In this document: piece after piece, positions 1 through 6,639 of the stretch
Position numbering within the stretch: position 1 is the first letter of the stretch
Layout: the number at the start of each line of letters is the position of its first letter
Source of the DNA: a bacterium
GTDB lineage: Bacteria; Patescibacteriota; Minisyncoccia; UBA6257; GWB1-50-10
Assembly (NCBI GenBank): GCA_021812365.1
Contig: JAKANQ010000001.1
Coordinates: 1 to 32,762 of the forward strand
Direction: 5' to 3'
Length of the DNA stretch: 32,762 bases
Position numbers and translations under genes: made by a program
Notes under the pieces: generated by a model
The model's input: only the letters and a program-made list of their open reading frames with translations
What the model was told of the DNA's origin: nothing
Database searches by the model: none

Positions 1-126
1 CGCTTTATGCTTCTCGTCATTCAAGAGTCCCGCGATGGTAAGACCGACATCCTGAAATTGGACATATACCTTGCTTTTTTTGCCGCGCTCCCTCAGCGCT
101 TTTAGATAATCTTCATTAAGCGGCAT
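1..126 (-). CDS. partial hypothetical protein, N-terminus MPLNEDYLKALRERGKKSKVYVQFQDVGLTIAGLLNDEKHKA..., runs off the window
   Basis: Open minus-strand frame from an ATG at 126 to the window edge, 42 codons without stop; not in the ORF track because of length. Confidence 0.6.
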   Translation of the reverse strand, partial: MPLNEDYLKALRERGKKSKVYVQFQDVGLTIAGLLNDEKHKA

Positions 127-155
127 TAAGCCTATTGTATGATATTATAAACGTA

Positions 156-710
156 ATGAAAAGGCGTTTATTCATTGGGGTTTCGTTTCCTGACGACGTT
201 CTTGCTTTCATCGAAAAAGAGCTTGATACGCTTAAGCCCCGCTTTTCGAATTCGGTCCGAATCGTACCACGCGAAAATTGGCATGCAACGCTTCTCTTTT
301 TGGGCGACCAGGAGGAACAGGCGATACCTCATATTCGCGAGGCGATGGAGGAGGGGCTTCGCTTGTTTGCGTGGGAGCCCATTTCGTTCGATTCCATTTC
401 ATACGGCCCCTCAAAGCATACCCCGCGAATGATATGGTGGAACGCCACCGAATCCACCTCGAAAAATCTTGGAACGGCACGAGACATCTTGGCACATGAA
501 CTTGAAGCGCGCGGAGTGCAATGGGAACATGAACGCCGTCCTTATCACGGGCATGTGACGCTTGTGCGGCTCGATGAGCCTCCTCACGACGATGCGCTTT
601 TTATTTCGGCGCCCGCCTCGTGCGGGGCATATTCAGTCGACCTATTTGCGTCCGAATTAAGCCCGAATGGCGCGAACTATTCGCTTCTCTATTCACTTGA
701 GAAGGAGTAA
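156..710 (+). CDS. thpR: RNA 2',3'-cyclic phosphodiesterase / 2'-5' RNA ligase family
   Basis: Two HxT-type motifs (WHATLLFLG and YHGHVTLVRL); start placed at MKRRLFIG, preceded 7 nt upstream by a TATTAT box. Confidence 0.85.
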   Translation: MKRRLFIGVSFPDDVLAFIEKELDTLKPRFSNSVRIVPRENWHATLLFLGDQEEQAIPHIREAMEEGLRLFAWEPISFDSISYGPSKHTPRMIWWNATESTSKNLGTARDILAHELEARGVQWEHERRPYHGHVTLVRLDEPPHDDALFISAPASCGAYSVDLFASELSPNGANYSLLYSLEKE

Positions 711-755
711 ATTGCGAAGAGTTCAGAAGTTTGGTTAAATGAAGTCTGTGACTCT

Positions 756-2018
756 ATGAAAAAATATATACAAAAAATTTGCGGGCCGGTTCAAAGAATG
801 GAACGTGTGTACAAGATAACTCTCGCGAGTGTTCTTTTGGCGGCCGCGCTCGGCGGAGCGGCCTATGGCGGCTATTACGCGGGGCATGCGCGTTCGATTC
901 AGATCACCGATAGTAAGCAACTCATCAATGCCGACTTCAACCTCTTTTGGGAGGCGGTTCAAAAGGTAAAGGAAAAGCATGTTGAGGCGGGCAGCGTAAA
1001 CGACCAGCAATTGGTCTATGGCGCCATTAAAGGCATGCTCTCGGCATACGATGACCCATACACGGTATTTTTCAATCCTTCCGACGCGAAGAAGTTCAAT
1101 CAAGACCTGAGCGGTAACTTCGGCGGTATTGGCGCGCAGATCGGAATAAGAAATGATCAACTTCTTATCGTTGCGCCGCTCAAGGGAAGCCCTGCGGAAA
1201 AGGCGGGCTTAAGGCCGCTTGATAAGATATGGAAGATAGATGGAAAGGATACTTCGAATCTTACCGTTGACGAGTCGGTGAGCCTTATTCGCGGAAAGCC
1301 GGGAACGGTGGTGAAGCTTTCGATCTTCCGCGATGGATGGAGGAGTACGAAGGATTTTAATGTTACGCGCGATCTGATTCAGGTTCCCACCATTGATTCC
1401 GAGATAAGAACATTGAAATCGGGCAAGAAGATAGCAGTCATCAGTCTTTATAATTTCAATGCGAATGTTTCCGGTTTGTTCCAAGACACAATGAGGAATT
1501 TGGTGGAGAAAGGGGGATTCGATGGCATCGTGCTCGATCTTCGCAATAACCCCGGAGGATTTCTTGATGTAGCAACCGATCTTAGCGGATGGTTCGTAAA
1601 GAAAGGAAGTACGGTGGTTGTTGAGAAAAGCAGAACGGGTAATGATGAACCTTTGCTCGCGGATGGAAATGAAGCGCTTCTTGATATTCCCACGGTCGTG
1701 CTTGTGAATGAGGGGTCCGCTTCAGCGGCGGAGATCTTGGCGGGCGCGCTTCGCGATGATAATGGTGCAAAACTTGTTGGTGAGAAAACATTCGGCAAAG
1801 GAAGCGTGCAAGAAGTTGATACGATGTCGAATGGTTCTACGATAAAGATAACCATTGCTCATTGGTATACGCCGAAAGGAACCAAGATAGACAAGCTTGG
1901 ACTCACTCCGGACTTCGTAGTCCCTCTTACCGATGACGACTATACGAAGGGACTTGATCCTCAGCTGGATAAGGCGCTTCAAGTCGTTGATGCCGAAGTG
2001 CTTGCAAAAGGCAAATAA
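756..2018 (+). CDS. S41 family C-terminal processing peptidase with PDZ domain
   Basis: N-terminal TM; PDZ region ([41 protein letters not shown]); catalytic [13 protein letters not shown] and [11 protein letters not shown]. Confidence 0.93.
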   Translation: MKKYIQKICGPVQRMERVYKITLASVLLAAALGGAAYGGYYAGHARSIQITDSKQLINADFNLFWEAVQKVKEKHVEAGSVNDQQLVYGAIKGMLSAYDDPYTVFFNPSDAKKFNQDLSGNFGGIGAQIGIRNDQLLIVAPLKGSPAEKAGLRPLDKIWKIDGKDTSNLTVDESVSLIRGKPGTVVKLSIFRDGWRSTKDFNVTRDLIQVPTIDSEIRTLKSGKKIAVISLYNFNANVSGLFQDTMRNLVEKGGFDGIVLDLRNNPGGFLDVATDLSGWFVKKGSTVVVEKSRTGNDEPLLADGNEALLDIPTVVLVNEGSASAAEILAGALRDDNGAKLVGEKTFGKGSVQEVDTMSNGSTIKITIAHWYTPKGTKIDKLGLTPDFVVPLTDDDYTKGLDPQLDKALQVVDAEVLAKGK

Positions 2019-2025
2019 TGATCAT

Positions 2026-2466
2026 ATGAAAGTTATCTTCTTAAAAGACGTGAAAGGAGTCGGGAGGAAGGGGGAGATTAAGGAGGTGAATGACGGGTAC
2101 GCTCGCAACGCGCTTCTCCCTAAAAAATTTGCCGAGATAGCCACTAATGCGAATATTGAGGTGGTGAAGAAGAATAATGAAATGAAGAAGGAGGCGCATG
2201 AAGCGCATGTGATGAAGCTTAAGCAATTGGCAAAATCACTTGAGGGGACCAAGCTTCATTTCATTCTGAAGGCGGGAGCTAAGGGCGAACTTTTCGGGTC
2301 AGTGTCCGAAAAGGATATTGAAAAAGAGCTGAAGAAGTTCAAGGCGTCTGATGCCACCGTGATACTTGCAAGTCCGATAAAGACGATAGGCGTCCATGCC
2401 GTAACCCTTGATTTTGGAGAGAATATACACACAGGAATTGAGATTGAGGTGAACGAAGAAAAATAA
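2026..2466 (+). CDS. rplI: 50S ribosomal protein L9
   Basis: [36 protein letters not shown] signature; start is internal to the listed ORF 1933..2466. Confidence 0.95.
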   Translation: MKVIFLKDVKGVGRKGEIKEVNDGYARNALLPKKFAEIATNANIEVVKKNNEMKKEAHEAHVMKLKQLAKSLEGTKLHFILKAGAKGELFGSVSEKDIEKELKKFKASDATVILASPIKTIGVHAVTLDFGENIHTGIEIEVNEEK

Positions 2467-2473
2467 GTATAAA

Positions 2474-2498
2474 AAAATCCCGCCAACGGCGGGGTTTT
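2474..2498. terminator. bidirectional rho-independent terminator between rplI and rpmA
   Basis: AAAAAAT-CCCGCC-AAC-GGCGGG-GTTTTT. Confidence 0.8.
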
Positions 2499-2500
2499 TC

Positions 2501-2776
2501 TTAGATCAAGACGTTCACTATCTTCACCATCTTTCGTGAACCGTCAAAATGTTCCTTCATTTTGTTCGCGAACTTAACGGTTCCCGCTTTCTTTGCGTAA
2601 AGAGTATCATCTCCGCCGCGAAGCACGTTCGTGCCCGGGTAGAATTTGGTACCGCGCTGGCGAATGATAACGCCGCCCGCGTTCACTTTCTGACCATCAA
2701 AAAGTTTAACGCCAAGACGTTTGGCTTCGGAGTCGCGACCTAATTTAGTAGAACCTTTAGCTTTTGTATGTGCCAT
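2501..2776 (-). CDS. rpmA: 50S ribosomal protein L27
   Basis: [48 protein letters not shown]. Confidence 0.96.
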   Translation of the reverse strand: MAHTKAKGSTKLGRDSEAKRLGVKLFDGQKVNAGGVIIRQRGTKFYPGTNVLRGGDDTLYAKKAGTVKFANKMKEHFDGSRKMVKIVNVLI

Positions 2777-2798
2777 ATTTCCGTATAAATTCCGCCTT

Positions 2799-2827
2799 TT
2801 GGCGGTTTTTTATTGCCAATGTATAAT
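2799..2827 (+). promoter_or_regulatory. sigma70-like promoter TTGGCG-N17-TATAAT; the -35 lies in the 3' arm of a CCGCC/GGCGG hairpin (2792-2805)
   Basis: Hexamers and 17-nt spacing read directly. Confidence 0.55.
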
Positions 2828-2880
2828 AATGCAAATAGGGGATTTATGTCAACCTCAAATCAACAGGTCTTTGCAGGACG

Positions 2881-3033
2881 ATGAGATATATCAATGCCGA
2901 TGACCCTGCGGTGCGAATGGCTGTGGTAATAGCCGTTTTTTTGCTTATTGGGTGCTTTGGATTCGCACTTGGCTATCTTGCGAGAGGGGATGCAAATCCT
3001 GCGCCTATAGTAATTGAGAAGTGTTCGCAATAA
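2881..3033 (+). CDS. small 50-aa single-TM protein MRYINADDPAVRMAVVIAVFLLIGCFGFALGYLARGDANPAPIVIEKCSQ
   Basis: ATG-to-TAA frame with a clear hydrophobic helix; overlaps the stop of a 12-codon upstream ORF (2846-2884) by ATGA; followed by a terminator. Confidence 0.6.
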   Translation: MRYINADDPAVRMAVVIAVFLLIGCFGFALGYLARGDANPAPIVIEKCSQ

Positions 3034-3038
3034 CAAAG

Positions 3039-3063
3039 AACCCCGCAAAAGCGGGATTCTTTA
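3039..3063. terminator. rho-independent terminator (stem CCCGC/GCGGG with A/T flanks)
   Basis: AAAGAACCCCGCAAAAGCGGGATTCTTT. Confidence 0.7.
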
Positions 3064-3198
3064 TTGTGCGAGGGACAGGAAATTGAACGTCGCACACGCG
3101 GGGCGCGTGCACTTCCTGACACCTTGCGGTTTCAGTACTTCCACCACAGGGAAACTTTCGTTTCCCCGACCCCTTTCCTTTGTTCAACTCCTGCCCTG
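3064..3198 (-). ncRNA. candidate structured RNA of unknown family, minus strand
   Basis: Minus-strand hairpins GGGAAAC-GAAA-GTTTCCC and CTGAAACC-GCAA-GGTGTCAG (both GNRA loops) and CACGCG-CCC-CGCGTG, inside a longer imperfect pairing of the two ends; a terminator lies downstream. Confidence 0.4.
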
Positions 3199-3209
3199 AA
3201 TGGATACAA

Positions 3210-3240
3210 AAAGAGATGCTTCAAGAGCATCTTTTTTGTA
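3210..3240. terminator. bidirectional terminator downstream of tRNA-Leu
   Basis: AGATGCT-TCAAG-AGCATCT flanked by A and T runs. Confidence 0.7.
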
Positions 3241-3245
3241 TTAGT

Positions 3246-3328
3246 GCGCGGGACAGGAGTTGAACCTGCAAGCCCTTACGGGCGCTACCACCTCAAGGTA
3301 GTGCGTCTGCCAGTTTCGCCACCCGCGC
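3246..3328 (-). tRNA. tRNA-Leu(GAG), no encoded CCA
   Basis: Minus: GCGCGGGTGGCGAAACTGGCAGACGCACTACCTTGAGGTGGTAGCGCCCGTAAGGGCTTGCAGGTTCAACTCCTGTCCCGCGC; 7-bp acceptor stem, CTACC/GGTAG anticodon stem with loop TTGAGGT, long variable arm, GGTTCAACTCC T-arm. Confidence 0.95.
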
Positions 3329-3345
3329 ATATAAATTACCAACCA

Positions 3346-3374
3346 ATGATACCAAACAATATAAAAAAGTTCAA
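3346..3374 (-). promoter_or_regulatory. promoter TTGAAC-N17-TATCAT for tRNA-Leu
   Basis: Hexamers read on the minus strand directly upstream of the tRNA. Confidence 0.6.
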
Positions 3375-3381
3375 CAAAAAT

Positions 3382-3401
3382 CCCCCGCGAGTGTGCGGGG
3401 G
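3382..3401 (-). terminator. terminator of the 3408..3911 gene
   Basis: CCCCCGC...GCGGGGG followed on the minus strand by ATTTTTG. Confidence 0.7.
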
Positions 3402-3407
3402 TGTGGG

Positions 3408-3911
3408 CTATTCGGAATTGCTCGGAATGATGACGAGATGATGGAATTCTCCAAGCCAGGGAACGGGGTAGTCCAGGATGAAGAAGTTCACTCTGAATTT
3501 CTCCTCCTTTTTGACGGACATCACCGCGATACAGAGCTGACCCTTCGATTCGAACAGCATTATCGCCGACTTGTTGGAATCAACGAGCCAGTGCGGACAT
3601 TTGTTCGCAAGATCTACGATCTGATTCTGCGTCATACAAAGCGCATTGATGTCCTTGTTCAGCTGTTTGTTCTTCGCAAGCCACTCGAACATCTCTCGGA
3701 ACGTGGCATCGTGCTTCAGTTCGTACGCAAGCAAATACATATCCGCGGTGCATTTTTCCACAGCAATGTGGTCATTGAACGCGGGCTCGATCTCCGCAAA
3801 TACGTCAGTCGCGGAAGCAATTCTTCTTTGTCCGTACGTGGGACTGATTTTCAAAACATGAACGCGCTTCAGAAGGTCTTTCCTATGGCGGAACCATTCC
3901 CTAAGGCTCAT
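3408..3911 (-). CDS. hypothetical protein (MSLREWFRHRKDLL...)
   Basis: Long ORF; AAAGGAGAA SD upstream of the ATG at 3911; terminator downstream. Confidence 0.75.
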   Translation of the reverse strand: MSLREWFRHRKDLLKRVHVLKISPTYGQRRIASATDVFAEIEPAFNDHIAVEKCTADMYLLAYELKHDATFREMFEWLAKNKQLNKDINALCMTQNQIVDLANKCPHWLVDSNKSAIMLFESKGQLCIAVMSVKKEEKFRVNFFILDYPVPWLGEFHHLVIIPSNSE

Positions 3912-4007
3912 GATATTCTCCTTTGCTCGCAATCGGCGAGGTCGGTTGTGGAAGTTTCTATCCGCATTTTGACATATAGTTCATCGGTACGTCAATGAGC
4001 ATCTATA

Positions 4008-4036
4008 TTCATAATTTTTCAATTTCACGATATAAT
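4008..4036 (+). promoter_or_regulatory. promoter TTCATA-N17-TATAAT, -10 ends 7 nt before the ATG (leaderless configuration)
   Basis: Direct reading. Confidence 0.6.
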
Positions 4037-4043
4037 AAGTGCG

Positions 4044-4388
4044 ATGGATCTCACATTTTTTTCTCGTCATAAGACAATCTCGGCGTTCATCATTGTTTCC
4101 GTGGTGTTGTTGTTCGCCTCTTTTTTCCTTATTAGCGTAAGCTATGGCCGGCTTGCTCAGTCGATAGTGCTTCACTTTGATATATTTCACGGCGTTGACC
4201 TTTTTGGAGCTCGGGCAAGTGTATGGTGGATATGGTTTTTGGGACTTGCAATCTTCCTCGTAAATAACGGGTTGGCGTATGAGTTCTATCATCGTGAACG
4301 ATTTCTCTCTTACCTTTTTCTAGGGGCAAACATGCTCACCTCTCTTTTTGTGCTTGTGGCGCTTGGCGTGATAATTTCAATCAACTGA
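4044..4388 (+). CDS. small multi-TM membrane protein, hypothetical
   Basis: 114 aa with about three hydrophobic segments; abuts rmuC. Confidence 0.75.
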   Translation: MDLTFFSRHKTISAFIIVSVVLLFASFFLISVSYGRLAQSIVLHFDIFHGVDLFGARASVWWIWFLGLAIFLVNNGLAYEFYHRERFLSYLFLGANMLTSLFVLVALGVIISIN

Positions 4389-4389
4389 T

Positions 4390-5460
4390 ATGACCGATAT
4401 TCTTACTCTTCTTTTATTCATTATCTTCGTTGCGCTCATTGCGGGATTCATTCTGTTATTTCGGGCGCTGAAGAAAAAAGATGAGCCGCAAGATGCACAA
4501 TCACTTGTACTTTTGCAAAATCAGATTCAAGAATTGAATCGCACATTGGATTCGAAACTTGGTGAATCGACTAAGTTCATTCAGTATCAGCATAGCGAAT
4601 CGGCGAAGCTCATTCGCGATGTGACTGAACGCCTCACGAAGCTTGATGAGACCAACAGACAGGTGGTCAGTTTTACCGACCAACTTCAATCGCTCCAGGA
4701 TATTTTGAAGAATCCGAAGCAGCGAGGTGTACTTGGTGAGTATTATCTCGAAACGCTTTTGAAAAATGTATTGCCGACAGGGAGCTATGAGGTTCAATAC
4801 CATTTGGGCATCGATGAGAAGACGAATAAAGAACTCATTGTGGACGCGGTAGTGTTCGTAAAAGATAAGATAATTCCCATCGATTCGAAGTTTTCGCTCG
4901 AAAATTATAATCGCCTTGCGGAGGAGAAGGATCCCGTGGAACGTGAGCGATTAGAAAAATTATTCAAGACAGACCTTAAGAATCGCATTGATGAGACGGC
5001 GAAGTATGTGCAGCCAAAGAAGGGAACGATGGATTTTGCATTTATGTTCATTCCGCATGAAGCGATCTACTACGACCTTCTTATCGCGCAAGTGGGGGCG
5101 GCAAAGGTGAATACGCGAGACCTCATTGAATACGCATTTAAGGAGAAGCATGTGATCATCGTTTCTCCCACGTCGTTCCTTGCATATCTTCAGACGGTAC
5201 TTCAGGGATTGAAGGCGATGCAGATAGAGGAATCAGCGAAGGATATCATCAAACGTGTAGGGGAGTTGGAGCGCCATATTGGAAGTTATGAGTCCGCAAT
5301 GCAGAAGTTGGGCAACAACCTTGGTTCTTCGGTAAATGCCTTCAATGCGGCATATAAAGAATTCGGCAAAATAGATAAGGATGTGATGAAGATCACGGAT
5401 GGTGTTTCGAAAGTCGAGCCGATGATACTTGAAGGCCCCACGCATCGTGAAGAGGAGTAG
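4390..5460 (+). CDS. rmuC: RmuC-family DNA recombination protein
   Basis: N-terminal TM, coiled coil, and QRGVLGEYYLETLLKNVLP / VDAVVFVKDKIIPIDSKFSLENY. Confidence 0.9.
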   Translation: MTDILTLLLFIIFVALIAGFILLFRALKKKDEPQDAQSLVLLQNQIQELNRTLDSKLGESTKFIQYQHSESAKLIRDVTERLTKLDETNRQVVSFTDQLQSLQDILKNPKQRGVLGEYYLETLLKNVLPTGSYEVQYHLGIDEKTNKELIVDAVVFVKDKIIPIDSKFSLENYNRLAEEKDPVERERLEKLFKTDLKNRIDETAKYVQPKKGTMDFAFMFIPHEAIYYDLLIAQVGAAKVNTRDLIEYAFKEKHVIIVSPTSFLAYLQTVLQGLKAMQIEESAKDIIKRVGELERHIGSYESAMQKLGNNLGSSVNAFNAAYKEFGKIDKDVMKITDGVSKVEPMILEGPTHREEE

Positions 5461-6346
5461 TGAAAAAGCAATAAAAGATCTCTTTGCATTATATGGCGCA
5501 TTCGGGCGTCCGCTTTCGCTTGTGGAGATTCTTATCCGCATTCCTTCCGAGGTGTGCGCTCCCGAAGAGGTGTTCAAATGGTTAGATGATTCAGTTGTGT
5601 CCGGAAAGCTTATCACCGAAGAAGGATTCTATTGGAAAAAAGAATTTCCACTTTCCGGGACGAAGAGGAAGACGCAGGATCTCTACTTAGACTCAAAATG
5701 GAAGAAGCTTCAAACACTTTCCGGATGGTTCAGACACGTTCCTTTTTTTGAGTTTGTGATGGCGAGTGGCTCTCTTTCATTCGGTAATGTGAATCCCAAT
5801 TCGGATTTTGACGTGGTGACAGGAGTGAGGGAGAGGAGGATATTTACCGCGCGTTATCTTGCGAGCGCACTTTTTTCCGTGCTTCATGCGCGAAGACTTG
5901 ATGACCTGCAGGCAAGCAGTCCCGATAAGTTATGTTTCAATCACTTCATCACGAAGTCGACTTATTCCAAGCCACCATATAATTACTATCGGAAAGAGTT
6001 GTATCGTAATATGATTCCGCTTTGGTGCAATGGGACCTCGTGTGAAGAATTTGTCCAGATGAATGAGTGGTCTGGAATCACAAAAGACGCATTGTTGGAT
6101 CTGCATTGCGCGCGAAAAGGGAAAAGCGCGTTTGCGAAGAGTATTGAATGGATGCTTAGCGGTGTGGTAGGGGATTTTGTAGAACGGCGAATCGCGCGTC
6201 CTATCGCAATGAAGAGGCTTTCCGCGTATCTTTCTCGAAAAGCTGACGCATCAAATGAGGCCGGCGAGAGGGTCATCATACATGATGAAGAACTTGAATT
6301 TCACTTTGTTCTGAATTACGAAAAGAAGTTTGAAGGATTGGGATAG
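5429..6346 (+). CDS. nucleotidyltransferase-fold protein
   Basis: GSLSFGNVNPNSDFDVV resembles the GS...SDxD motif; N-terminus uncertain (TTG 5429 or GTG 5447). Confidence 0.7.
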   Translation: MKAPRIVKRSSEKAIKDLFALYGAFGRPLSLVEILIRIPSEVCAPEEVFKWLDDSVVSGKLITEEGFYWKKEFPLSGTKRKTQDLYLDSKWKKLQTLSGWFRHVPFFEFVMASGSLSFGNVNPNSDFDVVTGVRERRIFTARYLASALFSVLHARRLDDLQASSPDKLCFNHFITKSTYSKPPYNYYRKELYRNMIPLWCNGTSCEEFVQMNEWSGITKDALLDLHCARKGKSAFAKSIEWMLSGVVGDFVERRIARPIAMKRLSAYLSRKADASNEAGERVIIHDEELEFHFVLNYEKKFEGLG

Positions 6347-6362
6347 GGGAAATGGATAGGGC

Positions 6363-6391
6363 TTGCATTTTTCAGCGAAGTGTGATATATT
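6363..6391 (+). promoter_or_regulatory. extended -10 promoter TTGCAT-N17-TATATT (TGaTATATT)
   Basis: Direct reading; consensus spacing. Confidence 0.65.
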
Positions 6392-6397
6392 TCAAAC

Positions 6398-6504
6398 GTT
6401 GAGCAGTGCAGGAGTCTTCTTGGTGGGTAGATATTAATTTATTTGGCTGTTTAGGAAGATTCCAATCTGATTCCAATCCCGTCGCAAGGCGGGATTGGTT
6501 TTTT
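6398..6504 (+). ncRNA. candidate ~107-nt sRNA or transcription attenuator upstream of secA
   Basis: Starts after the promoter at 6363-6391 and ends in a strong terminator; internal 11-bp stem 6411-6421/6453-6463; perfect tandem GATTCCAATC at 6458 and 6469. Confidence 0.5.
6473..6504 (+). terminator. strong rho-independent terminator
   Basis: CCAATCCCG-TCGCAAGG-CGGGATTGG-TTTTTT. Confidence 0.8.
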
Positions 6505-6523
6505 ATTAGACGGATGATATACT
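6495..6523 (+). promoter_or_regulatory. secA promoter TTGGTT-N17-TATACT, extended -10
   Basis: Direct reading; the -35 overlaps the 3' arm and U-tract of the preceding terminator. Confidence 0.6.
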
Positions 6524-6540
6524 CTAAAAGAGCTGATTTT

Positions 6541-6628
6541 ATTGGGTTGTAGGAGCGATTGCGGATGCGCACTCGCTCAACAATAAAAAAATTGGAGGTC
6601 ACCACCGCAGTCGCTCTTGCAACCTAAT
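6541..6628 (+). promoter_or_regulatory. secA leader hairpin enclosing an upstream ORF
   Basis: ATTGGGTTGTAGGAGCGATTGCGG (6541-6564) pairs with CCGCAGTCGCTCTTGCAACCTAAT (6605-6628) over 24 positions, 20 Watson-Crick and 4 G-U. Confidence 0.7.
6565..6627 (+). CDS. candidate leader peptide MRTRSTIKKLEVTTAVALAT
   Basis: ATG-to-TAA, AGGAG at 6551-6555, stop 12 nt before the secA ATG. Confidence 0.45.
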   Translation: MRTRSTIKKLEVTTAVALAT

Positions 6629-6639
6629 ACAGCCATTTT

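Noticed and set aside
1448-1855. 135-aa minus-strand ORF
   Set aside because: Ser/Pro-rich shadow of the S41 peptidase gene
3064-3198. SRP RNA, tmRNA or a functional tRNA
   Set aside because: The SRP GGAAG-NAGCAG core is absent, it is too short for tmRNA, and no 5' acceptor strand matches CTCGCAC
3064-3441. ORF of 125 aa on the plus strand
   Set aside because: It reads antisense through tRNA-Leu and the candidate structured RNA; the peptide RGTGVEPASPYGRYHLKVVRLPVSPPA is a tRNA-shadow translation
3393-3998. 201-aa plus-strand ORF
   Set aside because: Antisense to the SD-led 3408..3911 gene with terminator; its start lies in the terminator hairpin
6565-6627. Calling the secA leader ORF a SecM homolog
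   Set aside because: No signal peptide of SecM type and no recognised arrest motif; only a functional analogy is possible
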